From positions 8,674-72,673 of the forward strand of contig JAAAUF010000016.1 in NCBI GenBank assembly GCA_015499985.1: a stretch of 64,000 nucleotides of DNA, given 5' to 3'. The notes below the pieces were generated by a model. The model saw only the letters and a list, made by a program, of their open reading frames with translations, was not told the DNA's origin and made no database searches. The number at the start of each line of letters is the position of its first letter. Position 1 is the first letter of the stretch. This document shows, piece by piece, positions 11,927-23,340 of this stretch. This stretch comes from Haplosporangium gracile (lineage: Eukaryota; Mortierellomycota; Mortierellomycetes; Mortierellales; Mortierellaceae). The position numbers were made by a program, and so were the translations under genes.

Positions 11927-14900
11927 ATGCCATTCACACCTGGAAGCTACGTCTTCTGCGAACGACGGCGCATCAGCGACATTTGCAACGATGTAGAAGG
12001 CATTCGCATTGACCATGAGGAGGCAATCCTTGAAGGTTATCAGATATACCTCGTAGAACAATGGTAACATCCTAGCAACGTCTCACCAACGACAAATGAA
12101 TAAAAATACACACTTTGAGACCGCATGTAGAATGACAAAGGCACAAGGTTTAACCAACATCTTACTCCCACAGGGCTATAGAGAGAAACCGCGAAGTCGC
12201 CACGGCAGTGTCCTTCACCGGCGATCCAGTTCACCAGGTACAGTGAACTAGGAACAACAACGTAAGAATGACACACTTGCTAGAAGCAATAGCTGCTGAC
12301 TGTCGTTCGTTGAAAACTCATAGATCCTTGTCACCACTATTACGATTGAACATCCGAACGTCAGTTGCCGAAGACTGGAAAAAGTTTTTGAAAAGCTACG
12401 GAAGGAAGGAGCAAAACCAAAGGAGGCAAGGCAATTGATTTAAGCAACTTTTGTTTGGTGCCAGTGTGGAAACAGATAGCATAAAAGTCTTAAGGACTAA
12501 TTGTCGCTGGTGTGGTATCTTGCTCATGACCTTTTTTTAGACGCCATATGGCCAGCTCTTTGTCACCAATCTCAGCTTGTTCACTTCGTCACTAAACATC
12601 GTCCTGGTGCCGAAACAAGGAGATTTTGATTACTATCAACAGCGATTTTACTTGAATCTAAACCTCAGGAGGATGGGATGCAGTGGCAGAAGTGCGCTCA
12701 CATCCAAGTCACCAAGGTACCTTTCTTTCTTCATTTGCCGCTATCTCTTTCACCAGTCGATCGTCTCGACAGATCAAACTGTGCTGAAGGCTGACACGTT
12801 GCTTCTCCTTCCTCTGATTATTTGTCTAGCGATGCACAGCGGGAAAAGTTCAATCAGCTCTACAAGATTTTGGACTCTACGGACTTCGAAGTCACAGTGC
12901 TGCGGCTGGTCGCACTGGTGCAAAATTGCTTGCACATCTTTGGGCTGTTCAACCTCCTGGACGTGGATGGGCTGTTGTGCAATGCCACAGAGAAGGGTCT
13001 AGAAGTATATTACGACACATTCCTCAAAACAACGTTTCAGGTACGCAACGTGAAATGGCCCTTCGCGCCATTCTACTCTTGTCTCGGAGCGCGCAACGCT
13101 TTTATTTTACTTCTAAACATACTCTTCATCCTTCTTTAGAGATTCCCTACGCCGGATAACGTACTCGATCCAAATGTACTCGCGGGAATGTTCAGCAAAC
13201 TGTCCAACGTCAGAGGAAAACTCCAGCACCTTGTCAACAACGTATGGATTCAACCTCACCTACAATTCACAGTTTTGACAGTCATAGAGATGTATTTTTT
13301 TGTGTACTCACCATCATCAATGCTTTTCTCCTTTCTCGTTCTCAACAGGTGCCCAAAGACCCGTTTGCTGAGCCTGTAGCTTTTCTCAACGCTGTCAAGA
13401 CATTCCAGGTATGAATGCGGATATAGTCGCTCAAGTAACGATTCCAGGCTCAGGACCAAGACTTTAAGGCATCGTTAACAATTACTTCTTGAAACACGCT
13501 AGATAAAAAAACCGGACCTGAAGGCTTGCTTTTTGGACGCCAAAACAGTGGAGGCGATATCAGCGGCATATCAGTCATCTTTCAACCCTCAGGGCCTCAA
13601 GGTGCACAAGGTTTTAAAATCCAAGATCGAGGATTTTTCAGGAATGACAGCAGTTAACCCAGAGGGCGAAACGACAGATCTGGAAGTGTTTGCAAAACAC
13701 ATCACCACGGATTCTCTAAAGCAGGTCTGGAAGGGCAAGACGAAGCAGAAAACGGACGTGGCTGACGCACTAGCAAGTGGAGACTGGCTGACTGGAGGAA
13801 AAGAGCTTGGCAAAAGTTTGGTCCGTGGTCTTGCCAAAACCGTAAGTCTGAACATTAGTGAGATATCGCAGGTCTGTCAATATTTCGCGAATGTTTTTGG
13901 CTGTTGTTGACACTGGTTATACTTTCTCTGCATATTAGACGAGAGACACAAAGAACGCTTCGCAATCGCTGAAGAGTATTGCAGGGTAGGGATGTTATCT
14001 TATCACGAATTAGTTGATGAACCCGATTCTACGGTGAGTCTTACATCAATCTGCTATTTGCTATTATTATTATAGGGGCAAGAACCGACAGTCTCTGGTA
14101 ATCTCAAAAGGCAGGCAAGGAAATGCGTTAGCCAACATTAAAGAAGGAACATACACCGAAGACACACTCGTCCCATCCTGGCCACAGGATTGTAAGTCTT
14201 GCTGCACTCTTAATTTGGTATCTTTACGAGCCTAGTTCGACTTTATCACAGCACTAACACTTACATCACTTTCCATACAAAATAGATACAAGCCCAAAAT
14301 CGGACGACGAGAAGAACGAAGGATGCGAATCGGACGAAGGGGTGTCTACCGTTGTTCAACAGTCTACAACCAACCTTACTGCAGCACCAGAAGAGGAAAG
14401 CAGCCTCGCAGCTATCGGCGAATCCTCACAGCAGGCTACCCCAGTCGCAATCATGCCATCTCTCGATACCCTCAACTCGCTCTTTTTACAAAAACCAGAA
14501 CCGCGCGGTCAACCAGAGATTGTTGCATTCTATCTAGACAAGAAGAGCCATCCTCCAGGGAGAAAGAGATCAACGTCAATGTCGGGTTTAGGTGGGCAGG
14601 AGAGGCTTCTGGGCTACCGAGCTGAGGGTGCAAGGAGTACAGGTGGTATCCCAGGAATCATGATTGGTTCATACAGGAAGATTGTCAAACACCCAGCTTA
14701 CAGGAAGCGATCTCAATCGTACTCATGCGTAGACTGCAAGGACTCTAGTCTCAAACCACTACAGAGGTAATCTTTTACCACTATGGGTATAGTCTATGGG
14801 ACTTTGGTTTGTCGATCTTCGGTTTTTATGGTTACTAATAACTTTTTTTCATTACGTCATTCTAGCGTTGTGGTAGAGTGTGACACGCAGAGTTACTATT

Positions 14901-16022
14901 CGTACCAGTTGTTGAAGGAGAAGGAGGAAACCTTGAAGGGTGTGTTCAACAGGATGCAGGTACGACGAGAGATTATCTGTCGTATCAGTTAGCCTTCTGT
15001 GCAAGGTAAAATGCGTTGATCTAACGTACCCTGTTATTTTTGCGGCTTGATAGGCAATGGAGAAGGAGTTCTCTACGCAACTGGACTCCCTAAAGGCTAT
15101 CCTTGCCGATCGTGGAAAACAGTTTGAGGTATGAAAAAAGAGGCAAAATCTAATTGCTTATGTTTAAACCTTGAATCCAGCCGTGCATTTGCTGAGATTT
15201 TATTTTTCATGTTTATCTGGTCAATAGGAGATTGAACATGAAGCTGCAGGGATTTTGGCAGAACGGCGTGATCTATTGGCGGAAGTGCGGGAGAAGGAGC
15301 ACGCAACTCAGCGCTCTGTGTATCATCTCGAGGGCATGGTCGGCAAGTTGGTCGAGATGCGCGATTTCACTGGGGCGTTCTTCAACAAGATATCTTATCT
15401 TGATACTAAACTGCCAGTATCACAGAGGCGGCTAGCATTGTGGATGGACAAGCTGCAGGCGCTTCAGTCACAATGGTTTCGAACAATTGGCCGGTACATG
15501 GTGGTATATGCACCAAGTGGTATCAGGGGTCGTTTTGTTGATTGGGAGCGAGACGTTCAGATTGCGGCGATGAAGGCTCGGGAGCTGCGGGGAGAGGTGG
15601 GCGATATTCAGCTTGGCGGAGCATCTTCTTCCCCTCCGACTGTCTCCACAACTGCCACGAGCGCATCCACGGCAGGCTCTTCTACTACAGCTGAGACAAA
15701 GCCGATAGTTGGTACGTCAACAGCACGGTCCATGTCCATGTTGTCTGCAGCAAGTTCGGCTCCACTAGGATTGTTCTCCCGCAGCGGGTTGGAAAGGGCG
15801 ACTGGCGACGGTCCCGGTGGAGAATCGTCGTACATGGTTACGCCCCAATCGCTCAAGACTGAAGGCGAGGACTCTGAAAAGGATGTGCGACGGTTCCTTC
15901 AGCGGACGGCGACGGACCGTGAAGGCCTTTATGGGATTGAAGAACAGGGCAGCACGGCCGAGCCTCCTATGTCGACCCTCCCTCGATCAGGGACTGAACC
16001 CATTAATTCTTCGCGGCACTGA
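11927..16022 (+). CDS. STB6-like N-terminal-domain protein
   Basis: Fourteen exons give 932 aa: 11927-12063, 12174-12237, 12324-12425, 12541-12716, 12830-13040, 13140-13241, 13349-13408, 13503-13841, 13939-13985, 14076-14191, 14286-14766, 14866-14959, 15054-15128, 15228-16022. Every junction keeps frame. The intron after 12425 has no GT near the frame-keeping join and seems to start with GC. The first about 120 residues (EGYQIYLVEQWAIERN, FTGDPVHQ, GQLFVTNLSLFTSSLNIVLV) resemble the N-terminal domain of yeast Stb6/Stb2, described as Sin3-binding proteins. About residues 600-780 are predicted coiled coil with many Glu, Lys and Leu. The tail is Ser/Thr-rich and probably disordered. The Stb6 relation is from memory of the motif and is moderate; the function is unknown. 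Confidence 0.7.
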
Positions 16023-16966
16023 ATGAAGTCATGATAGAATGAAAGAAAGGACGAGTTTCCTTATTTGTTCATCCTCTGCATGTGGATCATGCTGTGTTTT
16101 GCATTTGTTGTTGTCGAAAAACCTGGGGAGTGCTTGAGGTGTGGAAAGCAATTGCAATGATAGGCTCGTCCTACAGTCAATAGTAGGTTTATGTAAGTAC
16201 CCCAAAGGTGCATTCAAATTGTTGTCTTGTTCAAATTACTTTTTTACCAAGTTGAGAAGAGGATATTGAGAGGTACGCCAGGGTGGAGAATCTTGATGCC
16301 GAATTGATGTGTTTTGATTTGCATGTGGCAGTCCCTTCAATGATGGAGGAGAAGAGTCTTTTTCCAGACAAACGAAAGACTTTTTTTCTTTTTTTTATTA
16401 CCCCGCTTATGATGATAGGAGAGGAAGTCGAAAAGAAGGGCTTGAAGTGTTTGCTAATTTTGTTTCTAAAAAGGGTTTGCGAGACCCGACGACGAGCATT
16501 TCTTCAATCAAAGCTGAAAGAAGGTTTCAAGTCAAAAGAAAAGTAAAGAAGGTCAAGGAAAAAAGTAGGGTCGGTGCACAGTGTGCCTGTAACAGAAAGT
16601 ATACCTGTGATAAGCCCCTTTTTGCCGGTAACATCCAATTTTGGACGATGCGATGTGAAACCTCTACGATTGCCATCGGAAGGGGACGGTCGGCGTATGC
16701 GATGTACGAAGGCCGATTCTGCCGGGGTTCGAATCTCAGGGGAACACAAACGAAGAATTATTTTTTTTTTTTAGCAGTGCACCTTGTAATGGGCTTGGCC
16801 CAATCTTTCATTTAAGAAGAGGTACCATCATTCCTCACTTTTTCATTTTCTTCACCAACTTCTCTCGCTTCAACAACAACGACAACAACAACAATAATAA
16901 TAACAATAATAACAACAGCACACTCCACCCAACCACTAAACACACATACACACAAAGATAACAGCA
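16023..16966. other. spacer and 5' leader of the downstream Ser/Arg gene
   Basis: No gene seen. The first part is the 3' flank of the STB6-like gene. The last about 110 bases are the probable 5' leader of the next gene, a C/A-rich tract with an (AAC/AAT)n run at about 16872-16918. Such unstructured CA-rich leaders also precede the related gene at 22852. Confidence 0.5.
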
Positions 16967-17821
16967 ATGCTCAGCTATACAATGTACACAACCATCGACC
17001 CCACAACGGTCCCTCCCATGGTCAACGTCGAAGAACGAGGCCGTCGTCTCTACACCTCCAACAACATCACCTCCTCCTCATCCTCATCCTCAACCTACGC
17101 TTCAGGCGAAGAGGACGACCACATCGAGCCTCTCAAATCCAATAGCCGCCGCAACTCCATCCTTAACTTTTGCTATGGCCTCCCATCAAATTCCAACTCT
17201 CGATCCAACTCTCGAACCCGCTCCCGGTCCAGATCTCGTCCCAACATCAAGATCCAGGATGCCTCCGATGCCGTCGCTGTGCTTTATTCGTTGGCTACAA
17301 GGGCTCCAATCACACTTTCGTCGCCCAAGCAGAGTACCAACAACTCTCGTCGCTCCTCGGTGGAGTTGAGGGAAGAGTATGCTGAGCTCCTGGAGGAGCG
17401 GTCTCATCCTTCGTCTCGTGTCAACTCTCGTGTCAACTCTCGCGCGAACAGCCGTAGCAACAGCCGTATCAGGGAACCACACCACTCTCACTCGCACGAC
17501 CACGACAACACTCATCTCACCATCAACAACCTCAACTTTAAGGACGTCGACAAGAAGGAAAAGGATCACTGTGGAAGCGACTGTGCCACCTGCACGAATT
17601 GCAATACCATCAAGGACACCGTCCTGGAACTTGACGAGTCCAACACTCCCAGCAAAATCCAGAAGCCTCGTCGCAAGTCTCACGAGGTCACAGGCCCTTA
17701 TGATGCAGTAGTTGAAAGCAGCGAAGAGGATGCCCAGAATGTCGATAAGATCGTTCTTGCTGTTCCTGCGGACAGCATTGAGCGCAAGCTGGGATTTGAT
17801 ATGAGCCTCTTGTCTTTCTAA
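16967..17821 (+). CDS. Ser/Arg-rich low-complexity protein, family member 1
   Basis: This is a single exon of 284 aa. I do not recognise a named family. Features are a poly-Ser run (about 37-44), SR/NSR repeats at about 73-90 (RSNSRTRSRSRSR) and again at about 145-165, and a His/Asp patch HHSHSHDHD. A small Cys cluster follows (CGSDCATCTNC, about 203-213) that could bind a metal. The C-terminal part RRKSHEVTGPYDAVVES, with the ending RKLGFDMSLLSF, is the useful clue. The smaller protein at 22852-23340 has RKSSDMTGEYGEVI and ILGLEKPLLAL at the same places. These are therefore relatives with a shared tail. RRxS sites suggest phosphorylation by PKA/AGC-type kinases (inference). Confidence 0.75.
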   Translation: MLSYTMYTTIDPTTVPPMVNVEERGRRLYTSNNITSSSSSSSTYASGEEDDHIEPLKSNSRRNSILNFCYGLPSNSNSRSNSRTRSRSRSRPNIKIQDASDAVAVLYSLATRAPITLSSPKQSTNNSRRSSVELREEYAELLEERSHPSSRVNSRVNSRANSRSNSRIREPHHSHSHDHDNTHLTINNLNFKDVDKKEKDHCGSDCATCTNCNTIKDTVLELDESNTPSKIQKPRRKSHEVTGPYDAVVESSEEDAQNVDKIVLAVPADSIERKLGFDMSLLSF

Positions 17822-17985
17822 ATGGCATATTCATCATACTCCTCACTCACACATTCCTCCTTTTTTTTGTTACCCTCCCACCCCCTACCCCAAACCTGTA
17901 AAACACCTAATATACCAAAGCAATAAAACGATCATATGCATCTCAAACACTTTAATAACTGTGCCCCTTTTCAACATGCAGACTT

Positions 17986-19329
17986 TTACTCTGAAGAATA
18001 CTTGCTCTCATAGGCAATAGTATTATGAAGCTCGCCAATGGTCTCAATCTCACAGACGACATGATCGCCATGCTGCAAGTAAACGGGTGGGTCCCGCTTA
18101 AAACCCACTCCTTCGGGTGTGCCCGTCAGGATCACATCCCCAGGCATCAGTGTCGTCGACTGGCTCAAAAAGGCAATCTATTTGTGTATGCATGAATTGT
18201 TATGCAAATGCAAGGGAAATTGATATGTTTAGGATTTCTAATAACCATTCCTCCTCCCATGCAAGACACATGCATGTAACCCCACATATGTTCATAACAA
18301 AATCCATTTCTGAATTTGACTGAGGAGTTTTCTACAAAAAGAGAAATAAAAAAAAAAAAAAAGAGAAAGAGAGTCGCCTTACCAAACGAGGAACGTTGAA
18401 GATCATATCTGAGGTAGAAGAGTCCTGCATGAGTTTGCCGTTCAGCTGGGTCCTGATACGAAGTTGGTTGGGGTCCTTGATCAAGTCCTTAGAGACCAGA
18501 CACGGCCCCAAGGGGGCAAAGGTATCGAATGATTTGCTGAAGCACCACTGTCCTGACCCAAGGTTGTTCCCTTGCCACTTGCGTGTACTAATGTCGTTTC
18601 CCACCGTGTATCCTAGGAGAAGTCGACAATTGACGACAAGAAAAGGTGTGAATTGCTTGACTTGAAACATACAAGCAAGCACTGGCTCAAGTGACAACAA
18701 AAGGCGGGGAATGTGACCAACAGAAACAAACAACCGAAAAGAAATAACACTTACCGAGAACATAGTCGAGGGCATGCTCCTCTTTGACATTCTTGCACTT
18801 CTTGCCAATGACAACAGCAAGCTCACACTCATAGTCAGCCTGATTATTTTCAGCGATTGAAGGGATAACCACAGGCTTGAAGGGATCCTGGAGAGACGAT
18901 GCAGGCTTCATAAAAAGAATAGGATTCTTGGGGATAGGCATCTTGGTCTCCTCAGCATGCCTGGCGTAATTGAGCCCGATACAGCGAAAGACAGGAACAT
19001 AGGCCAGTGGAGAGAGCAGTCTGGCAACAGGGACGACGGTCTCAGTGACAGAGGATGCCGTGGGAGAATAGATGTCGCCCGTGATGACTTTGGCGGTGAG
19101 GGAGGTTTGGTCTCCGGCAGAGGACTTTAGATTGGCGACGGCCTTTGGCCAGAGCAGGGGGGACTGTGGTTCGCCTGTATAGACTTTTCCGTCCTTGCCT
19201 AGGAACCTGAAAAGAAGAAAGAGGGCGACGCGTTAGCGTGCTAAGATGGTAAAAAGGGAGGGAAACAAACAACGCCTTTGAGAAACACAGGTCAGTCTTT
19301 TTTTACCTGATGAGACGCGTCCAGGGGCG
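17986..19329 (-). CDS. fumarylacetoacetate hydrolase (FAH) family protein
   Basis: The FAH family cleaves C-C bonds of acylpyruvate-type substrates using a divalent metal. Three exons are clear: 18755-19206, 18383-18612 and 17986-18177. They carry FRCIGLNYARHAEET, DYECELAVVIGKKCKNV, GYTVGNDISTRKWQ, FDTFAPLGPCLV and LMPGDVILTGTPEGVGF. These are the usual family blocks with the metal-binding Glu/Asp residues, and the size suits a FAHD1/FAHD2-type enzyme. The 5' end is unresolved. The homologous start WTRLIR lies just before the donor at 19306, but that frame meets a TGA about 20 bases upstream. A tiny first exon upstream with an acceptor at 19330-19331 is the simplest explanation. The start given is that proposed exon edge, not a start codon. 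Confidence 0.85.
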
Positions 19330-20232
19330 CTGTTTTCATTCCGCGAGAAAAGAGAAGAGATGGTGAGCTGCATGCAGACGAGACAGTGAATGTGCGCATT
19401 GGCAATGCAGTGTTGCCTTGGTTCCACTAGGTCATTTCCTTGTTATTGTTCCTACCATTGCTTGCAACGAAGGGCGCATGTCGTTGCTATTGTTGGTGGT
19501 GGCGGTGATAGTGGTGTTGTTGTGGGAAGAAGAGTAAAGAACCCTAAGACCCTCCGTGAGTCTTTTTTTTTTTTTTTTTCCGTTCTCACGACCCTGTGAC
19601 TGCCGTGAACTCCCCACCGTCTCTAATACTCTCTGTCCGCATGCTGACATCCGATGTACAAAAATCACCGTAGGAGAATAGCAAAGAAAAGAAATAGTCA
19701 ACACAACGCGCAGTGAAAAACGAGCAACGACAAGGCATGGGTTCACTCACTCTTCAAGTACCACGACCAATTGACCTCGTATTGAACAACAGCTGGACAC
19801 TCTCTTTACTTACGACTCTGTAAAAACGAACAGGAGTTTTTCTCTTAGAATGTTTAAAATCCTTTATTGTGGAAGCGGTCGATCTAAAATCAACGACGCG
19901 TTCGCGAGTCGTGAGTAGTAATATTCTTTCATGAGAACAGGCGAGAATAGAACCCGTGGCAACTGACGATGGCCGAATGGATCCTCAAAAATTCCTCTTT
20001 TATCCCTCAAGCACAAGGTGCATTCGGCAGGGGGATACATACCGGATAAAAGGGAACGATCTGCATGCCGTTGTGTTGTTCAACCTGGCAACACGACAAT
20101 AAATAGCGCTCTTTTCCTTCCTTCTTTGCTTTGTCTTGCATGTCGGCATTGTATGCAAGCTAACCCCTGATTCGTCCACTTTCCTCTTCCTTCAGATGCA
20201 CACCATTAACTCCCAGAGACCCAAGAAGTACC
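19330..20232. other. spacer without a recognised gene
   Basis: It probably includes the first exon and promoter of the FAH gene, which I could not place. It holds a T tract at about 19563-19580 and no long open frame with family resemblance. Confidence 0.4.
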
Positions 20233-20944
20233 ATGACTAACAATCTGAACTCTCATCTCCCATCGCCTCCTTCTTCCACCTCTCTTATTTGCTTTGCTCC
20301 AGATGAGGACCAGGCCCTTGCTTGAGGACACGATTGTAGCTACCACCTACAACCCCATCCTCTTCAAGCCCTACAAGCAGCCCCTTTGCCTTCGAAAAGT
20401 CAGAGTCCAAGTTCAACAAGCTAAGCAAGATCGGTTCGAATGACTCGACCCAGTTAAAGTCGGTTAACAGCCGCAGCAGCTCCTTTGCTGCGTTGGCAGA
20501 CCGCCCCAGGCCTCGCTCCCGTTCCTGTCCCTGTTCACGTTCCAGGTCGCGGTCCGTGAATCGAACCATGTCCTCTGTAATGTCCCTGAGACCGAGGGCG
20601 ACGATTATCCTCCCACCATCGATCGAGATCACACTGCCGCCTCTGCGCCCTCTTTCTTTCCTTCGCCTCCTTCCTTCTCGTCTTTCTCCTCAGATGACCA
20701 CCGCCATCGTGACACATCGATTTTCAGATATTCTAGCCGCAAACCCACCCACAACAGAGTACGTTGGGGCCTATGCCGAGGTGGCCAGAGCCCAGTACCT
20801 GTTTATGGAGAAGTTGCGAGAAGAACAGGACGAAAACACATCACCCACAACGTCGACGGGTTGCCCCTCTCTTTGCCGCCTATCCGTTACCAAGCAAGCT
20901 TCACTCATATCCTCGGCATAGACAAGCCTTTACTATCGCGCTGA
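20233..20944 (+). pseudogene. frameshifted copy of the Ser/Arg-rich small protein
   Basis: This is a decayed copy of the intact gene at 22852-23340. SRSSSFAALADRPRPRSRS (from about 20468) matches SRRSSLAAFAERLRSRSRS, and EYVGAYAEVARAQYLF with MEKLREEQDEN matches the segment around GEYGEVIRAQTVFMEKLR. After about 20840 the matching frame shifts: HITHNVDGLPL and ILGIDKPLLSR, ending at a TGA at 20942-20944, correspond to HVTHNADGIPI and ILGLEKPLLAL. A possible start ATG at 20233 opens a frame that stops at about 20325, so at least two frameshifts are needed. Confidence 0.7.
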
Positions 20945-22706
20945 GAATGAAGTAGTCTAAAACCACCGGGTCTTACCCTATCTTCTCTTACTTTTCTTAT
21001 TTCCCCCGGATCCATCCTCTCACCCAGGCCATCTCACAAATGCACGCATCCCCGCACCACTCCGCTCCTTTGCTTATTGTTTATGCTTGAATACGCTGCC
21101 CATAGCTTATTTTTCGGTCGGTTGACCATTGCAAGCCATGGTGGACCAATCAGACTCCGAATAAAATGTTCTGACCGTAAGTGTTTATGCCTGATATTGT
21201 TGTCATGGTGTACATGTTCACATACTCTTTTTTGGAGAACAAAGCAAAGGTGAATGCATATTTTTGTTACTCCCGATCTTCAATGCCCGTATTGACATTA
21301 TGCAACTGCCCCTTGGCCTCCCCTCTCTTCCTAAACTTCATCCCCCACTCTTTTTTTTTCAAATACGGATATGCGATACAAAGCCGATACAGCCCATGAG
21401 TTGAATGGCTCGAAAAAGGAATTTTTGAACCTCTCTCTTCAGGGTTTCGGAGAGGATTCTCCATGTAAAGGACACCATACCACCACCATTCCACCCACTT
21501 TGCAGCAACTGAGAAAAGCGAAACATGATCAACAAAACAACAACAAAAAAAATAGTGGTGCAACCCTGCTTGTCTGTCCGTTAGCCCGCTCGCCTGTCCG
21601 TCAGCCTGCTTGACCCTGCCTGCTCCACAGAGAGGCAGTGATTCATTGCAATTCATACAACGAATAAAGAAAGCCTCTGTTTGGCGTGGATTCCACAATT
21701 CCGCAACTAGATAGAACGATAGGAAAAAGAAAAAAAAAAGCAACTGCGGCTCCTTATCACCCGCACATCCACAACAGCCCGCCTGGCTGAATAATTAGCG
21801 TTGATGCAAAAAAGAAAGAACAAAATAAAATAGCCTTTGCTGTTCTGCACTAGTTTCATTGAATTGAACCGTAAAGGGAAAAATGCTTAATCATGTTAAG
21901 GCCACTCTGCCTGGTCGCCTGTCATGTTCTTGTTCGTTTTGCTTCTTCATTTTGCTTCCGATGACAAAGGATCGAATCTCATTACTCAATTGCTTTTCAC
22001 CCACTCTTTCCCGAGTGAGTTTTGTGTAAGAGAAAAAGAGAGAGAGACACCAAGAAGCGTACAACCCCGGACACACCGGATAACAACAAGACGTAACGTT
22101 TTCTTTTTTAAGACGAATGAGTTTTGCTTGGCAAAGCAAAAAAAAAAAGACAAAAGAAAATGGATAGAAGAAGGATGTGTCACTCTTCTGTCAAGGCACG
22201 TCTGAGAATGAATGCATTTCTAAGAAAAACAAGAAAGGCAAAAAAAAAAAGAAAAGAAAAGAAAAAGCGACACACTATCTATGACATGCATGTCGAACAA
22301 TAACAGTGCGCTGTGTTGTACTGCGGGAAGAAGGTAAGAGAATCGAGTTTCACCACATGTGGTCGTTTCTTGACCTTCCAAAGGCCGGGATATCAGGTGA
22401 CTCGGATACAGGCGTAGTCCTATGACTGCAATGTCTCGGATTAAGGTTACCGTGTCTCAAAAAGGCAAGCAATTTTTTTCCTTCTTTTCCTTTCTCTTTG
22501 CATGAATGGAAATTGGACTGTTCAGTCCCGATAAAATACGATACGATACCGAGAATACAGCCTGCTACGCCCTTTCCAAGGAAACCGGGGCTTCCATTCA
22601 CTTCCAGATCATTCAAGCTTCTTTTATTTTTATATTTTTAGCTCGTCATCATTCTGGACTTTCGGTACACTTATTCTTGCGCCCCCCACAATCACACTTC
22701 AACAAC
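20945..22706. other. long spacer without a recognised gene
   Basis: About 1.8 kb with no supported gene on either strand. It has scattered A and T homopolymers (for example 22139-22148 and 22240-22263) and short open frames without family resemblance. Confidence 0.5.
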
Positions 22707-22714
22707 TATAAAAA
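22707..22714 (+). promoter_or_regulatory. TATA box of the 22852 gene
   Basis: TATAAAAA lies 138 bases before the ATG and is followed by a CCCTCCC stretch and a C/A-rich leader at 22750-22850. The position and the lack of other candidates support a TATA element. Confidence 0.6.
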
Positions 22715-22851
22715 CCCTCCCTCCCCCTCAATTCTTTTATTTCCCATCACACTCAACAACCAACCAAACAAAGCCAACTTAAGTCCCAAAAGCTACACAC
22801 ACAACCACAACCACAACAACCAAACCAATCCAAACAACAACAACCCAAGCC

Positions 22852-23340
22852 ATGACCCAGTCTATCCAGCACACCACCGCCCCCTCTATCCAGTTCACCC
22901 AGGAGGAGACCACTGAGCGCGGCCGCGACCACACTGCCCACCCCATCTCTGCTGCCCCCGCCGCCATCCCTCTGACCAAGACCGAGACCACCGACTCGAC
23001 CAAGAGCCGTCGCTCCTCCCTTGCCGCCTTTGCTGAGCGTCTTCGCTCTCGCTCCCGCTCCAAGTCCCGCTCCCGCTCCCAACGTAACAGCATCGACGGC
23101 GACGAGATCCCCGAGGAATTTGAATACTCGACCCGCAAGTCGTCTGACATGACCGGCGAGTACGGTGAGGTCATCCGCGCCCAGACCGTTTTCATGGAGA
23201 AGTTGCGCAAGGAGCAGGCCGAAAACCACGTCACCCACAACGCTGACGGTATCCCCATCCCTCCTCCAGTCAACCACCAGCGTCGTCGATCCAGTTTGTC
23301 ACAGATCCTCGGATTGGAGAAGCCTCTTTTGGCCCTCTAA
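22852..23340 (+). CDS. Ser/Arg-rich small protein, family member 2
   Basis: This is a single exon of 162 aa. I do not recognise a named family. A PKA-like site RRSS (about 44-47) precedes an SR tract RSRSRSKSRSRSQR at about 59-75. Next comes a conserved block RKSSDMTGEYGEVIRAQ and then FMEKLRKEQAEN. The tail has a proline motif GIPIPPPVN and RRRSSLSQILGLEKPLLAL. The third codons are strongly C/G biased, the leader is CA-rich and there is a good TATA box, all signs of high expression. A frameshifted copy lies 2 kb upstream and a longer relative lies at 16967. Confidence 0.8.
   Translation: MTQSIQHTTAPSIQFTQEETTERGRDHTAHPISAAPAAIPLTKTETTDSTKSRRSSLAAFAERLRSRSRSKSRSRSQRNSIDGDEIPEEFEYSTRKSSDMTGEYGEVIRAQTVFMEKLRKEQAENHVTHNADGIPIPPPVNHQRRRSSLSQILGLEKPLLAL

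Noticed and set aside
16670..16750. GGTTCGAATC, resembling a tRNA T-loop
   Set aside because: The T stem has a mismatch, and no matching acceptor stem or anticodon arm lies 60-75 bases upstream on either strand.
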